A DNA stretch of 64,000 bases from JBGPOS01 sp041488155 (GCA_041488155.1 JBGPOS010000005.1:1-64000); one strand, 5' to 3'. Positions 8,452 through 17,212 are shown, numbered from the stretch's first letter. The notes: generated by a model not told the origin, from the sequence alone. Numbers and translations: made by a program.

Positions 8452-9647
8452 TGTTCCTCGCAGCCTTCGAGCCCGTGTCGATCGTGCGCGCCGCAGGGCC
8501 CTTCCTGGGCATTCTCATCGCGCTGGTCCTCTTTCACGAATTCGGCCACTTCGTCGCCGCGAAGGCGTTCGGCATCAAGGTGCTCGAGTTCGGAGTGGGT
8601 TTCCCGCCGCGGATCAAGGGACTCGTCTGGCGGAAGGGCGAAACCGAGTACACGATCAACTGGCTCCCAATCGGGGGCTTCGTGCGGCTGCTCGGCGAAG
8701 AGGACCCAACCGACCCGCGCTCGCTGGCGGCGGCGCCGCGCTGGAAGCGGCTCACGGTGATGTTCGCCGGGGTCTTCATGAACCTGGTACTCGCCATCTT
8801 CCTGTTCAGTGTTGGATTCATGGTGCCGCGCGAACGCTCGCTAAGCCTCGCCCAGGTCACCGAAGTAGCACCCGGTTCGCCGGCAGCCGAAGCGCAGATT
8901 ACAGGTGTGATGCGCGATGGCGGCAAGCCGTTGCAAGGTCTGCAGCCCGGCGATCTCGTGATGGAGGTCGAAGGGCGAGAGATTAAGAACACGAGCGAGC
9001 TGATCCTTGCCAATCGCCTCAACCTCGGCGAAACCCAGACCTGGGTGCTCTCGCGCGCTGGTTCCACGCTGACGGCAAGCGTGTACGCGCGTTGGCATCC
9101 ACCGGACGGACAGGGCCCTACCGGGATTCGCGTCGGCGCCCCGGCGATCTGCAACGGAGAAGATGCCCAGGGAAACCCCACCAATTGCCAGTTGCGCTAC
9201 CCGTATACCGAGTCCCTCTGGTTTCCGCCCTGGGAGGCTTTCCCCAAGGGGTGGCAGGCGCTAGTCGACACGGTCGTGCTCACGAAGAACGAGATCCAGG
9301 TGCGTATCGGCGGTGGGGGTGGCGCTTCCATCTCCGGCGACGATCAGCCGGCCTTTTCGGGTCCGGTTGGCATCGCGAGCATCACCGGCGACATCATCAA
9401 GGAGGCGGGCTGGCGCCCGCTGATCGAGTTTGCGGCGCTGATGAGCCTCAACCTGGCCGTGTTCAACGCCCTCCCGCTGCCGATGCTTGACGGCGGCCGG
9501 ATGTTCTTCGTGTTCATCGAAATCCTGCGGGGCGGCAGGCGCATCGCTCCAGAGAAAGAGGCTCTCGTACACCTCACGGGATTCGCGCTTCTCATGGGGC
9601 TGGTGCTGCTCATCACCGTTTTCGACATCCGCCGCCTCGTCACGTAG
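8451..9647 (+). CDS. rseP: RseP-type site-2 zinc metalloprotease (M50)
   Basis: Intramembrane protease that cleaves anti-sigma factors or remnant signal peptides. HEFGH (H29, E30, H33) lies in the first transmembrane helix and the second zinc motif PMLDGG (D347) in a later one. A PDZ domain occupies about residues 135-225 (LAQVTEVAPGSPAAEAQ, LQPGDLVMEVEG). The stretch after the PDZ carries a Cys pair (ICNG...TNC), which could form an extracytoplasmic disulfide. I chose the GTG at 8451, overlapping the dxr stop in TAGTG, over an ATG at 8403 inside dxr because it starts just before the first helix. Its substrates are not in the window. Confidence 0.94.
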   Translation: MFLAAFEPVSIVRAAGPFLGILIALVLFHEFGHFVAAKAFGIKVLEFGVGFPPRIKGLVWRKGETEYTINWLPIGGFVRLLGEEDPTDPRSLAAAPRWKRLTVMFAGVFMNLVLAIFLFSVGFMVPRERSLSLAQVTEVAPGSPAAEAQITGVMRDGGKPLQGLQPGDLVMEVEGREIKNTSELILANRLNLGETQTWVLSRAGSTLTASVYARWHPPDGQGPTGIRVGAPAICNGEDAQGNPTNCQLRYPYTESLWFPPWEAFPKGWQALVDTVVLTKNEIQVRIGGGGGASISGDDQPAFSGPVGIASITGDIIKEAGWRPLIEFAALMSLNLAVFNALPLPMLDGGRMFFVFIEILRGGRRIAPEKEALVHLTGFALLMGLVLLITVFDIRRLVT

Positions 9648-9656
9648 GGTCGCGTA

Positions 9657-9974
9657 GTGGTCTTCGACTTCATCTTCCTCGGGCTGTTCTTCGCCGGATG
9701 GTTGATTTGCGGCTTCGTCCCGTGGCTCGCCTTGTCGGTGGCTACGCGAGGAAACGCCGGGCTGCGGTACCTGCCGCTCTGCCTGCTGGCCGGCGTAACG
9801 GCGGGCCTCGCTGTCCCGCTCCTGGGCCTCGACGACAGCCGTGGGCTCTGGCTCAGCTTCGCGGCCGCCTTTGCCGTCCCTTCGCTGTTGCTGGCGGCCC
9901 GCCGCCTTAGCCTCGGCGCGGCTTCCCGGCCGGAGCGCGCGGCTCAGGCGGCGCCTCCACGGCAGCCCGAATGA
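9657..9974 (+). CDS. small hydrophobic membrane protein, unknown function
   Basis: A GTG-started 105-residue protein with about three predicted membrane helices (FIFLGLFFAGWLICGFVPWLA; a second around 40-60; a third around 68-85) and a short Ala/Pro/Arg tail. No family is recognised. It sits 9 bp after rseP and overlaps the following isomerase gene by ATGA, so it is part of the dxr-rseP transcription unit. Codon use looks like that of its neighbours. An accessory to the adjacent protease is possible but only inferred from position. Confidence 0.6.
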   Translation: MVFDFIFLGLFFAGWLICGFVPWLALSVATRGNAGLRYLPLCLLAGVTAGLAVPLLGLDDSRGLWLSFAAAFAVPSLLLAARRLSLGAASRPERAAQAAPPRQPE

Positions 9975-10891
9975 AATCCCTTGCCCTCTCGACGATGTAC
10001 GCCCAGCAGGAGCGCTTTGAGGACGGCGCCGTGTTTGCTCGCTTCGCAGCCGAGTGCGGCTACGACGCCATCGAGGTCAGCCATTCGACTCGCCGGGAGA
10101 AGCTCGAACAGATCCTTCGTGCCGACGTGCTACCGGTCACCTCGGTGCACCAGCCAGCGCCCTGGGTGCGCCACCACGACGGCCGAGGCAACTCGCACTG
10201 CAACCTCGCCTCGATTGATGAGGACGAACGCAGGGCAGCGCTCGAGTACGCGACCGCGAGCATCGACTGGGCCGCCCAGACTGGGGCCGGCCGGCTCGTT
10301 GTGCACCTGGGCCAGGTCAGCGACGTTCCCGAAATGCTCCCCGAGGAGCTCGAGATGCGCCGGATGTTCGATGCTGGCCGCGCGGCCGAGGGTCGCTTTG
10401 CCGAGCTCCGCGCCGAGGCAGTCGCGCGCAGACGAGCGGAGGCCGGGCCGTACCTGGCGGCGGGGCGGCGCTCGCTGGTTGAGCTTGTGCGCGCGGCGCA
10501 GCCCCACCGAATCACGATCGGCCTCGAGAATCGCTACCACTACCACGAGATTCCCCAGCACTGGGAGTACGACGAACTCCTCGACGGGCTGGCGCTGGAA
10601 CAGGCCGGGTACTGGCACGACACCGGCCACGCCGAAGTGCAGCACCGTCTCGGTTTCGTGGACCGGCGCGAGTGGCTGAACCGGAACGCGGCCCGTTGCG
10701 TGGGGGCCCACCTCCACGACGTCCTTGGGATCGGCGACCATCGGGCGCCCGGGGCAGGCGACGTGGACTGGGGGTACATCACGGCTGGCGTAGGTCACCT
10801 CGGGCAGTACACGCTCGAGATCAACCAGCACGAGCCGGACGAGCGGGTCGTGGCGGCGATCGGGTTTCTCGAAGGCGTCGGGCTGCGGTGA
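9971..10891 (+). CDS. TIM-barrel sugar-phosphate isomerase/epimerase-like protein
   Basis: The 306-residue protein fits the xylose-isomerase-like TIM barrel (AP endonuclease 2 superfamily). It shows FARFAAECGYDAIEVS near the N-terminus, a strand with VVHLGQV, ITIGLENRYHYHEIP (metal-ligand Glu) and YWHDTGHAEVQH with the paired His/Asp ligands, and YTLEINQHEPD at the end. Members isomerise sugars or inosose, or are endonuclease IV relatives; the substrate here is unknown. It starts at an ATGA overlap with the previous gene and ends in a GTGA overlap with the next, so it is translated within a coupled operon. Confidence 0.82.
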   Translation: MKSLALSTMYAQQERFEDGAVFARFAAECGYDAIEVSHSTRREKLEQILRADVLPVTSVHQPAPWVRHHDGRGNSHCNLASIDEDERRAALEYATASIDWAAQTGAGRLVVHLGQVSDVPEMLPEELEMRRMFDAGRAAEGRFAELRAEAVARRRAEAGPYLAAGRRSLVELVRAAQPHRITIGLENRYHYHEIPQHWEYDELLDGLALEQAGYWHDTGHAEVQHRLGFVDRREWLNRNAARCVGAHLHDVLGIGDHRAPGAGDVDWGYITAGVGHLGQYTLEINQHEPDERVVAAIGFLEGVGLR

Positions 10892-11481
10892 CCGGGGCCG
10901 AGCCACGGTTCTTCGACTCCGGAGCTGCGTTTCGGGAGTGGCTCGAGGCGAACCACACCCAGGCGAGGGAGCTGACGGTGGGCTTCTTCAAGAGAGGCGC
11001 TGCCAGGATCGGGATGACTTACCCCGAAGCGCTCGATGAAGCGCTCTGCTTCGGCTGGATCGACGGCGTCCGCAAGAGCATCGACGATGCGGGCTACTCC
11101 ATCCGGTTTTCGCCGCGCAAGCCCAAGAGCATCTGGAGCGAAGTCAACATCAGGCGTGCCGAAGAGTTATCCGCGCTCGGACGAATGCACCCGGCCGGTC
11201 TCCGGGCGTTCCATGGGCGGGATCCAGAGCGAACGGGGCTGTATTCGTTTGAACGGAGCCAGGCCGCGTTCGACGCGGCGCTGGAGGGCCGGTTCCGGGC
11301 GAACCCTGAGGCGTGGACGTTCTTCGAGAAGCAGCCCGCGGGCTATCGCCGGACGTCGACCTGGTGGGTGATGAGCGCGAAAAAGGAGGAGACGCGGAGG
11401 CGACGGCTCGGTGTTCTTATCGCAGAGTCGCAGCAGGGGCGAAGGGTGCCGCTGGTCACAGGCGCCGCAAAACCGGCCTGA
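10888..11481 (+). CDS. YdeI/OmpD-associated family protein
   Basis: A 197-residue protein whose motifs EALDEALCFGWIDG, RKPKSIWSEVN and WTFFEKQPAGYRRTSTWWV are characteristic of the YdeI/OmpD-associated family, sometimes called bacteriocin-protection proteins. The biochemical role is not established for the family. The GTG start at 10888 overlaps the upstream stop (GTGA) and immediately precedes the conserved FFDSGAAFREWL. It is the last gene of the dxr-rseP run; a hairpin follows about 60 bp later. Confidence 0.82.
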   Translation: MTGAEPRFFDSGAAFREWLEANHTQARELTVGFFKRGAARIGMTYPEALDEALCFGWIDGVRKSIDDAGYSIRFSPRKPKSIWSEVNIRRAEELSALGRMHPAGLRAFHGRDPERTGLYSFERSQAAFDAALEGRFRANPEAWTFFEKQPAGYRRTSTWWVMSAKKEETRRRRLGVLIAESQQGRRVPLVTGAAKPA

Positions 11482-11544
11482 CCGGGGGATACAGAGAGCC
11501 TCTGACTGCTCAAGATTCTGACCCCCCTCCCACTGAAACGACAA

Positions 11545-11576
11545 GAGCGCCGCCTCCTTACGTCGGAGCGGCGCTC
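11545..11576. terminator. hairpin between the YdeI-like and Crp/Fnr genes
   Basis: GAGCGCCGC at 11545-11553 pairs perfectly with GCGGCGCTC at 11568-11576. A bulged inner TCC/GGA extends the stem. There is no T-run on the plus strand; on the minus strand the stem is followed by TTGTCGTTTC. It may act as a transcript end or boundary. The rest of the 245-bp gap (11482-11726) shows only the promoter hexamer at 11690. Confidence 0.4.
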
Positions 11577-11689
11577 GCTGGCGCTCGGCCAGTGTTGCCG
11601 CCGGCATTGTAACGCGCAGCTGCAATCCACGGTGTCGCGGGTACGCACAACAAGCGGTTCGTGGTCGGCGATCCTTCGTCTCGGTCGGG

Positions 11690-11697
11690 TATAGAAT
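11690..11697 (+). promoter_or_regulatory. -10 promoter element for the Crp/Fnr gene
   Basis: TATAGAAT contains overlapping good -10 hexamers (TATAGA, TAGAAT). It ends 29 bp before the GTG start at 11727 and lies downstream of an alternative ATG at 11661, which argues against that longer start. No clear -35 is seen. Confidence 0.5.
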
Positions 11698-11726
11698 CGC
11701 CACCGAATCAGACCCGGCGGACCGAC

Positions 11727-12404
11727 GTGATCAAGCCAGACGATGCAGAGCGCGTAATAGCGGCGCTCCAATCGTCAAGCCAACTTCCTACGGAGCTCGT
11801 CGCCGAGCTCATGCGCCACGCGAGCCTGGCGCGGTTCGAAGCAGGGCGGGACTTGATGGCCGCGGGGGATCGTGTCGAGGCGGTTCCGGTCATCATTTCT
11901 GGTACGATCCGCGTGTTCTGGATCGGTGAGTCTGGTCGAGAAATCACCCTGTATCGATTCGGGCCCGGAGAATGCTGCGTGCTCTCCGCCGATTCCATCC
12001 TGGGCAATCGGCTGTTCCCTGCGCGGGCACAGGTCGCCGAGACGGTTGAAGTCGCGTTCATACCCGCTCCGGTATTCAACGACTTGCTGGCTCGTTCCAC
12101 GGAGTGGAGAGCACGAGTGTTCGGCGCCATGTCGCATCGCCTTCTTAGCCTGATGGACACCCTGGATGCCGTCGCCTTCGGGCACATGGACACCCGAGTT
12201 GCATCTCTCCTCCTCCAACGGACCGGCCATCAGGCCGCGCTACTGCGGATCACGCACCAACAAATCGCGGATGAACTGGGTAGTGCCCGGGAGGTCATCA
12301 GTCGCGTGTTGGAGGATCTCCGGGCAAGGGGAGTGCTCAAGCTTGCCCGCGGCTCCATTGAGGTCGTCCATCCCGAGGCCCTGGAATCATCCATCCTACG
12401 GTGA
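11727..12404 (+). CDS. Crp/Fnr-family transcriptional regulator
   Basis: A 225-residue regulator. The N-terminal cyclic-nucleotide-binding-like beta-barrel covers about residues 15-125 (FEAGRDLMAAGD, RFGPGECCVLSADSILG). A dimerisation helix and a C-terminal Crp-type winged helix follow (ITHQQIADELGSAREVISRVLEDL). There is no Cys cluster of the FNR Fe-S type at the N-terminus; the Cys pair in GECCVL sits in the barrel and might sense redox, but this is speculation. The start is a GTG behind the -10 element. It precedes a DUF2892 protein and an SQR-like flavoprotein, a neighbourhood typical of regulators of sulfur or redox stress genes. Confidence 0.9.
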   Translation: MIKPDDAERVIAALQSSSQLPTELVAELMRHASLARFEAGRDLMAAGDRVEAVPVIISGTIRVFWIGESGREITLYRFGPGECCVLSADSILGNRLFPARAQVAETVEVAFIPAPVFNDLLARSTEWRARVFGAMSHRLLSLMDTLDAVAFGHMDTRVASLLLQRTGHQAALLRITHQQIADELGSAREVISRVLEDLRARGVLKLARGSIEVVHPEALESSILR

Positions 12405-12481
12405 CTTAGTCACTGACGGGCTACGCCGGACGCTTCAGAGTTCGCGTGTCCGATGGACAGAACTCTCTTGGAGGTCTAGAC

Positions 12482-12709
12482 ATGGCATTCGCTCAGTTGA
12501 TGAACAGCACCACGGGAAGAATTCTCAGAATAGCAGTCGGCCTGGCGTTAATCGGAATCGGGCTGTTCGCCATCCAAGGCATACCCGGAGTGGGGGTGGC
12601 AATGGTCGGTGCGGTCCCGCTGGCCGCCGGCCTTCTCGACTTCTGTCTGCTGGCGCCTATCCTGTCGGTCCCCTGGAGCGGGGCGAAGATCCGGTCCATG
12701 AAGCAATGA
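12482..12709 (+). CDS. DUF2892/YgaP-like transmembrane protein
   Basis: A 75-residue protein with two hydrophobic helices (ILRIAVGLALIGIGLFAI and GVGVAMVGAVPLAAGLLDFC) and the family pattern N-STTGR near the start. It fits the DUF2892 domain, found alone or fused to rhodanese in YgaP. A GGAGG at 12470-12474 fixes the ATG at 12482. DUF2892 proteins usually lie beside rhodanese, SQR or Crp-type genes, as here, which suggests a role in sulfane-sulfur handling at the membrane. The direct function is unknown. Confidence 0.8.
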   Translation: MAFAQLMNSTTGRILRIAVGLALIGIGLFAIQGIPGVGVAMVGAVPLAAGLLDFCLLAPILSVPWSGAKIRSMKQ

Positions 12710-12758
12710 CCGTCACCTGGTGACGTCGATACGACGACCACATTCAAAGGAGCATTCC

Positions 12759-13910
12759 ATGGCAAGTTCTTCATCAACACCCACGACCTCCGTGATTGTG
12801 CTCGGTGCCGGCTTCGGCGGCCTCGAATTGTCTACGCGGCTGGCAGAAGAGCTCGGCGACGCGGTCCAAGTCACGCTGATCGATCGTTCTGACGCATTCG
12901 TGTTCGGCTTCTCCAAGCTCGACGTGATGTTCGGGAAGAAGCCCCTCGACGCGGTCCGGATGCGTTACGCGGACATGACGACCCCGCAGGTACGATTCCG
13001 GCGTGAAGTAATCACCGCCATCGACCCGCTGGCGCGGCAGGTCACGACGGAGAAGGGGAGCTACAGGGGCGACGTACTCGTCGTAGCGCTCGGCGCCGAC
13101 TACGACATCGCGGCGACACCGGGACTGGCTGCGGCGGGCAATGAGTTCTACTCAGTACCTGGCGCTACCAGGCTGCGCGACATTCTGCCCACGTTCACTT
13201 CCGGGACCGCGATCGTCGGGGTTTGCGGTCCGTCCTTCAAATGCCCACCCGCCCCGAGCGAGGCGGCTTTCCTGCTGGACGAATACCTGCGCGAACGAAA
13301 CGTTCGCCACAACGTGCAGATCAAGGTTGTGATCCCCTTTGGTGCCCCGGTGCCACCGTCACCTGAGACATCGGCTGCCATCCTCGAACGATTCGCTGAA
13401 CGCGGCATCGAGTTCATCCCGAACAGGCTGGTTAGGGCACTCGAAAGCGGCGCAGCCGTGCTGGACGACGGCGCCCGACTTCCCTATGACCTGTTCCTCG
13501 GCGTACCGGTCCACTGCGTGCCTGAAGTCGTGCAGAAGTCGGGCATGACCGAGAACGGATGGATCCCGGTCGAGCCCCGAACCCTCGCGACCCGATTCGC
13601 AGGAGTCTACGCCGTGGGCGACGTGACGAGCGTGGGCACACCGAAGGCGGGCGTGTTTGCCGAGGGAGCGGCCCGCGTGGTCGCCGACCAGCTCATCGCG
13701 CGCGTGCGTGGCGAGAGCGTACCTCCGGGGTACGACGGCACCGGCTCCTGCTACATCGAGTTTGGTGGCAGCGGCGTGGCCCGAGTGGACGTGGATTTCT
13801 TCTCCACTCCTGGCCGACCGACCGGCTCGTTCACAGCGCCATCGCCTCAGACGACCGCCGAGAAGGTCGCGTTCGCCGCAACTCGGCGCAGTCGCTGGTT
13901 CGGTAGCTGA
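12759..13910 (+). CDS. FAD-dependent sulfide:quinone reductase-like oxidoreductase
   Basis: A 383-residue flavoprotein of the NDH-2/SQR superfamily. It has the FAD loop VIVLGAGFGGLE at residues 11-22, the second dinucleotide region around GTAIVGVCGPSFKCPPAP, and the C-terminal GVYAVGDVT FAD motif. The CPPAPSEA segment and the Cys in VHCVPEVV resemble redox cysteines of SQR-type enzymes, so sulfide or a related sulfur compound is a reasonable substrate. Some related proteins are flavocytochrome-like or NDH-2, so this is not certain. AAAGGAG at 12746-12752 sets the start. It is likely co-regulated with the preceding Crp/Fnr and DUF2892 genes. Confidence 0.8.
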   Translation: MASSSSTPTTSVIVLGAGFGGLELSTRLAEELGDAVQVTLIDRSDAFVFGFSKLDVMFGKKPLDAVRMRYADMTTPQVRFRREVITAIDPLARQVTTEKGSYRGDVLVVALGADYDIAATPGLAAAGNEFYSVPGATRLRDILPTFTSGTAIVGVCGPSFKCPPAPSEAAFLLDEYLRERNVRHNVQIKVVIPFGAPVPPSPETSAAILERFAERGIEFIPNRLVRALESGAAVLDDGARLPYDLFLGVPVHCVPEVVQKSGMTENGWIPVEPRTLATRFAGVYAVGDVTSVGTPKAGVFAEGAARVVADQLIARVRGESVPPGYDGTGSCYIEFGGSGVARVDVDFFSTPGRPTGSFTAPSPQTTAEKVAFAATRRSRWFGS

Positions 13911-13935
13911 CTTGACCGGTCAGGTGGCCGGAGCG

Positions 13936-13957
13936 CACACGAATGTGCCTTCGTGTG
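13936..13957. terminator. hairpin between convergent genes
   Basis: CACACGAA (13936-13943) and TTCGTGTG (13950-13957) form a perfect 8-bp stem with a 6-nt loop. It sits in the 190-bp gap between the convergent flavoprotein gene and nadC. No T-run follows on either strand. The gap also has the palindrome TGACCGGTCA at 13914-13923; nothing else is evident. Confidence 0.35.
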
Positions 13958-14101
13958 GGTCGACGCTCCATCAGTCCGAAGGGGTGCGGTAAGGCGACAT
14001 CGGCTCCACCGTGGCGGGGCCAGTCATCGTCATGAACAGTCACGGACATGCCGGCTGAGCCGTGTCGAGGTGATCCGGGCGTTAGCGCTGGCGCTCCGGG
14101 C

Positions 14102-14962
14102 TCAATCGAACGAGAGTTCGAGGCTGATGTCGAGCACGGGCGCGCTGTGGGTGAGCGCCCCGACTGAAATGGCGTCGACGCCGGTTGCTGCGATCGCGGC
14201 GACCTTCTGAAGGGTCACCCCGCCGCTTGCTTCGAGCTTCGCGCGTCCGGCGTTGATGCGCACGGCTTCTGCCATGTCTCCGACGTTCATGTTGTCCAGC
14301 AGCACCCATTCGGGCTTCCCGGCAAGGGCTTCCTCCAGCTCTTCGAGCTGATCGACCTCTACCTCCACCACGACTCCGGGTTGACGCTTGCGGATCGCGG
14401 CGACGCCGTCGGCGAGGGTTCGCTCCTGCCGCCAGAGCGCCTCGCGGTGGTTGTCCTTGATCATCGCCATGCTCGCGAGGTCGGAGCGGTGGTTCGTACC
14501 ACCTCCGCAGCGGACGGCGTACTTTTCGAGCTCTCTCAGGCCGGGCGTGGTCTTGCGTGTGTCGAGGATGACCGCGTCGGTGCCGCGCACGGCTTCGACG
14601 TAGGCGCTGGTCAGGGTTGCGATACCGCACAGCCTCTGGACGAAGTTGAGCGCCACGCGTTCCCCCTGGAGGAGGGCTCGAACCGGCCCGGAAGCCCTCG
14701 CCAGGACATCCCCTTCCCCGAACCTGGTCCCATCAGCGGCGAGCCGTTCGAATGCGACGCTCCTATCGAGCTGCCGGAAGGCCTCCTCTGCCAGATCGCG
14801 ACCACAGGCGATCCCGGGCTGACGAGCGACGAGGACCGCCGTCCCGCGAAGGCCCTGGGGCACCACGGCGAGGGTCGTTACATCGTCGAAGGCACGATCT
14901 TCCGCCAGGGCAGCTGCGACAACGGCTGCGACAAGGGTGTGCCTGAGCGGCTCAATCGGCAC
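14102..14962 (-). CDS. nadC: nicotinate-nucleotide pyrophosphorylase (carboxylating)
   Basis: Converts quinolinate and PRPP to nicotinate mononucleotide in de novo NAD synthesis. Recognisable parts: EDRAFDDVTT near the N-terminus, LNFVQRLCGIATLT, ILDTRKTTPGLR, KYAVRCGGGTNHRSDL (phosphoribosyl/carboxylate binding) and LLDNMNVGDM, with 286 residues in total. The GTG at 14962 overlaps the nadB stop by 11 bp and gives the usual spacing to the first motif; an ATG at 14995 would add 11 residues. It is co-transcribed with nadB. nadA, which makes quinolinate with NadB, is not in the window. Confidence 0.94.
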   Translation of the reverse strand: MPIEPLRHTLVAAVVAAALAEDRAFDDVTTLAVVPQGLRGTAVLVARQPGIACGRDLAEEAFRQLDRSVAFERLAADGTRFGEGDVLARASGPVRALLQGERVALNFVQRLCGIATLTSAYVEAVRGTDAVILDTRKTTPGLRELEKYAVRCGGGTNHRSDLASMAMIKDNHREALWRQERTLADGVAAIRKRQPGVVVEVEVDQLEELEEALAGKPEWVLLDNMNVGDMAEAVRINAGRAKLEASGGVTLQKVAAIAATGVDAISVGALTHSAPVLDISLELSFD

Positions 14963-16535
14963 GGCGGAACACCTGGCGCCGCCGCCATTGCACATCGTCG
15001 CGACCGGGGAAGTCGCTACGGTAGTGCGCCCCGCGGCTTTCGGTACGAGTCAACGCCGCCTGCAGCATCAGACGGGCGAGGGTCCCCATCTGTCGCCGCT
15101 CGAAGTCGGCCCGATCGGCCGGCTGGCCAGCCTCGGGCCACGAGCGGGCGACCTGAAGCGCCCCGGCAAGCGCAGCGCCCGTCCGTTCTATCCCGGCGGA
15201 GCTCCACATCAATTGCTGGAGCGCATCGAAGCCCGGCGCAGACCCGCCGTTGTCGACGGTGGCCACAACCTCTGTGGAAGGCTGCGCGAAGCCGCCCTCG
15301 CCCCGCTCGATGTGTTCGACGACGCGCTTGCCAAACACGACCGTCTCCATGAGGGAGTTGCTCGCCAGCCGGTTCGCCCCGTGTACGCCGGTGCAGGCTA
15401 CTTCGCCGCAAGCGTAGAGACCGGGCAGCGTGGTGCGGCCATCGATGTCGGTGCGAACGCCTCCCATGAGGTAGTGGGCGGCGGGCGCGATGGGGATCGG
15501 CTGTGTCCGCATGTCGACGCCGACGCTACGGCAGTAGCTGAAGACCCCCGGGAAGCGCGCCGCGAGGTCGACCGACTGTAGACGGGTGCAGTCGAGTTGG
15601 ACATGGTCGGCCATGTCGCTCCGCATTTCGGAGACGATCGCACGCGCCACGATGTCCCTTGGGGCCAGGTCGCCGAGCTCGTGGTAACGCGTCATGAACG
15701 CCTCGCCGGCGGCGTTGCGGATGACGGCGCCCTCGCCCCGCACTGCTTCGGAAATCAGAAAGGGTGGGGCGCCGGGGACTCGCAAAGCGGTGGGATGGAA
15801 CTGGTAGAACTCCAGGTCGGCGAGTTCAGCGCCGGCTTCGAAGGCGAGAGCGATCCCGTCGCCGGTGGCCACATCGGGGTTCGTCGTGTGGGAATAGAGC
15901 TGGCCGGCGCCGCCGGTGGCAAGGACGACCGCTTCGCCCAAGAAACGCTCTCGGGCGCCCTGACGCAGGTCTAGCGCCTCGACCCCGGTCACGCGGCCCC
16001 CGGCGACCACAAGCCGTGTCGCCAGGGTGTAGTCGAGGATCGTGATGCTGGCCTCTTCGGCGGCGGCGCTGAGGGCGGATTCGATGGCTGCGCCGGTGCG
16101 GTCGCCGCCGGCGTGCAGGACGCGGGGCCGGCTATGGGCCGCCTCGCGTCCCAGGGCGACTTCGCTGCCGAGGGCGTCGAAGGAGACTCCGTAGCGGACG
16201 AGGTCGGCGATCCGGTCGGGCGCCTCTGAACAGAGGGTGCGGGCGGCGACCTCGTCGACGAGCCCGGCGCCGGCGGCGATGGTGTCAGCGAGGTGCTGCT
16301 CCGGGGAGTCGAGCGGGCCGACGGCGGCGGCTATGCCGCCCTGGGCCCAGCGCGTGTTGCAATCGTCGATACTGCCTTTGGTGAGGACGAGGACGGGCCC
16401 AAGGTGGCGAGCCTCGAGCGCCACAAAGAGACCTGAGATGCCGCTGCCGATGACCACTGTCCGGTAGTCGCGTCGCAAGCGTGCCTGGCGAGAGGGAGCC
16501 GGAGCGGGGCCAGGCGTTTCACCGGGGTGCGTCAT
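14952..16535 (-). CDS. nadB: L-aspartate oxidase
   Basis: FAD enzyme that oxidises L-aspartate to iminoaspartate, the first step of NAD synthesis. The 527 residues include the FAD loop VVIGSGISGLFVALEA, the active-site region NTRWAQGGIAAA, FHPTALRVPG, a catalytic-Arg region (APRDIVARAI), AAHYLMGGVRTD and the flavin-contact end GACGEVAC-like ACGEVACTGVHGANRLASN. This distinguishes it from succinate dehydrogenase flavoprotein, as does the nadC partner. It diverges from def; a -10-like TACACT lies 7-12 bp before its start, so its mRNA would be nearly leaderless. Confidence 0.95.
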   Translation of the reverse strand: MTHPGETPGPAPAPSRQARLRRDYRTVVIGSGISGLFVALEARHLGPVLVLTKGSIDDCNTRWAQGGIAAAVGPLDSPEQHLADTIAAGAGLVDEVAARTLCSEAPDRIADLVRYGVSFDALGSEVALGREAAHSRPRVLHAGGDRTGAAIESALSAAAEEASITILDYTLATRLVVAGGRVTGVEALDLRQGARERFLGEAVVLATGGAGQLYSHTTNPDVATGDGIALAFEAGAELADLEFYQFHPTALRVPGAPPFLISEAVRGEGAVIRNAAGEAFMTRYHELGDLAPRDIVARAIVSEMRSDMADHVQLDCTRLQSVDLAARFPGVFSYCRSVGVDMRTQPIPIAPAAHYLMGGVRTDIDGRTTLPGLYACGEVACTGVHGANRLASNSLMETVVFGKRVVEHIERGEGGFAQPSTEVVATVDNGGSAPGFDALQQLMWSSAGIERTGAALAGALQVARSWPEAGQPADRADFERRQMGTLARLMLQAALTRTESRGAHYRSDFPGRDDVQWRRRQVFRRAD

Positions 16536-16541
16536 CGAGTT

Positions 16542-16606
16542 AGTGTACCTTCTACACGAAGTCGATGCTGATCGGTACAGCGCCAGCGCCGGGCTCGGGT
16601 TACACT
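16542..16606. promoter_or_regulatory. divergent nadB/def promoter region
   Basis: Two TACACT hexamers face opposite ways: on the minus strand at 16542-16547, six bases before nadB, and on the plus strand at 16601-16606, about 50 bp before the def TTG start. No good -35 is seen for either. The position of the second supports the downstream def start. Confidence 0.4.
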
Positions 16607-16657
16607 ACGTTTCGGCCCGCCCAGGGCGGTGGCCTACTAGCTGCCGGAGCCCGAACC

Positions 16658-17152
16658 TTGGCAATTATCCCGATCCGCCGAGCCGGCGACCCGGTGCTTC
16701 GCGAGAAGGCTCGCAGGGTGCGCACGATCGACAGATCCATCCACAAGCTCATCGAAGACATGTGGGAAACGATGTATAACGCGCCGGGGGTGGGCCTGGC
16801 CGCTCCGCAGATTGGCATCCCGCTTCGAGTGATCGTCATCGACGTGCCTGACCACGAGCCGATCGCCCTGCTCAACCCGGAGATCGTCAAGCGCTCTGGC
16901 GAACGGCGCCTCGATGAAGGTTGCCTTTCGGTGCCGGGATATCGGGGGGAACTCACGCGGTCGGTCAAGGTGATCGCCCAGGGGCAGGACCCTGCGACCG
17001 GGAAGATCGTCAGGGTCCGGGCCGAAGATGACTTGATGGCAGAGGCGCTCGAGCACGAGATAGACCACGTCAACGGCATTCTCTACATCGACTACCTGTC
17101 TGGCCCCGAGGCGCTCGTGCCGATCAGCGACGCGCCGGAGGTCAAGCGCTAG
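16658..17152 (+). CDS. def: peptide deformylase
   Basis: Removes the N-formyl group from nascent proteins. All three family motifs are present: GVGLAAPQIG, EGCLSVPG (metal Cys) and EHEIDHVNG (HExxH with two metal His and the catalytic Glu). Starting at the TTG at 16658 (LAIIPIRRAGDPVLR) gives 164 residues, the usual size, with a CCGGAG ribosome site. An ATG at 16565 would add 31 residues without similarity and precede the promoter hexamer. The YRGELTRSVKV segment matches the type I family. Confidence 0.95.
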   Translation: MAIIPIRRAGDPVLREKARRVRTIDRSIHKLIEDMWETMYNAPGVGLAAPQIGIPLRVIVIDVPDHEPIALLNPEIVKRSGERRLDEGCLSVPGYRGELTRSVKVIAQGQDPATGKIVRVRAEDDLMAEALEHEIDHVNGILYIDYLSGPEALVPISDAPEVKR

Positions 17153-17212
17153 CCTTGGAAAACCCCACCGTGGAGCCGAATCGGGCCGAAGCCGGGCCAC
17201 GAAGGAGCAGGC

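Noticed and set aside
13291..13307. GCGAACG-AAA-CGTTCGC as a second SOS box
   Set aside because: The half-sites GAAC and GTTC are five bases apart instead of four, and it lies within the SQR-like coding region.
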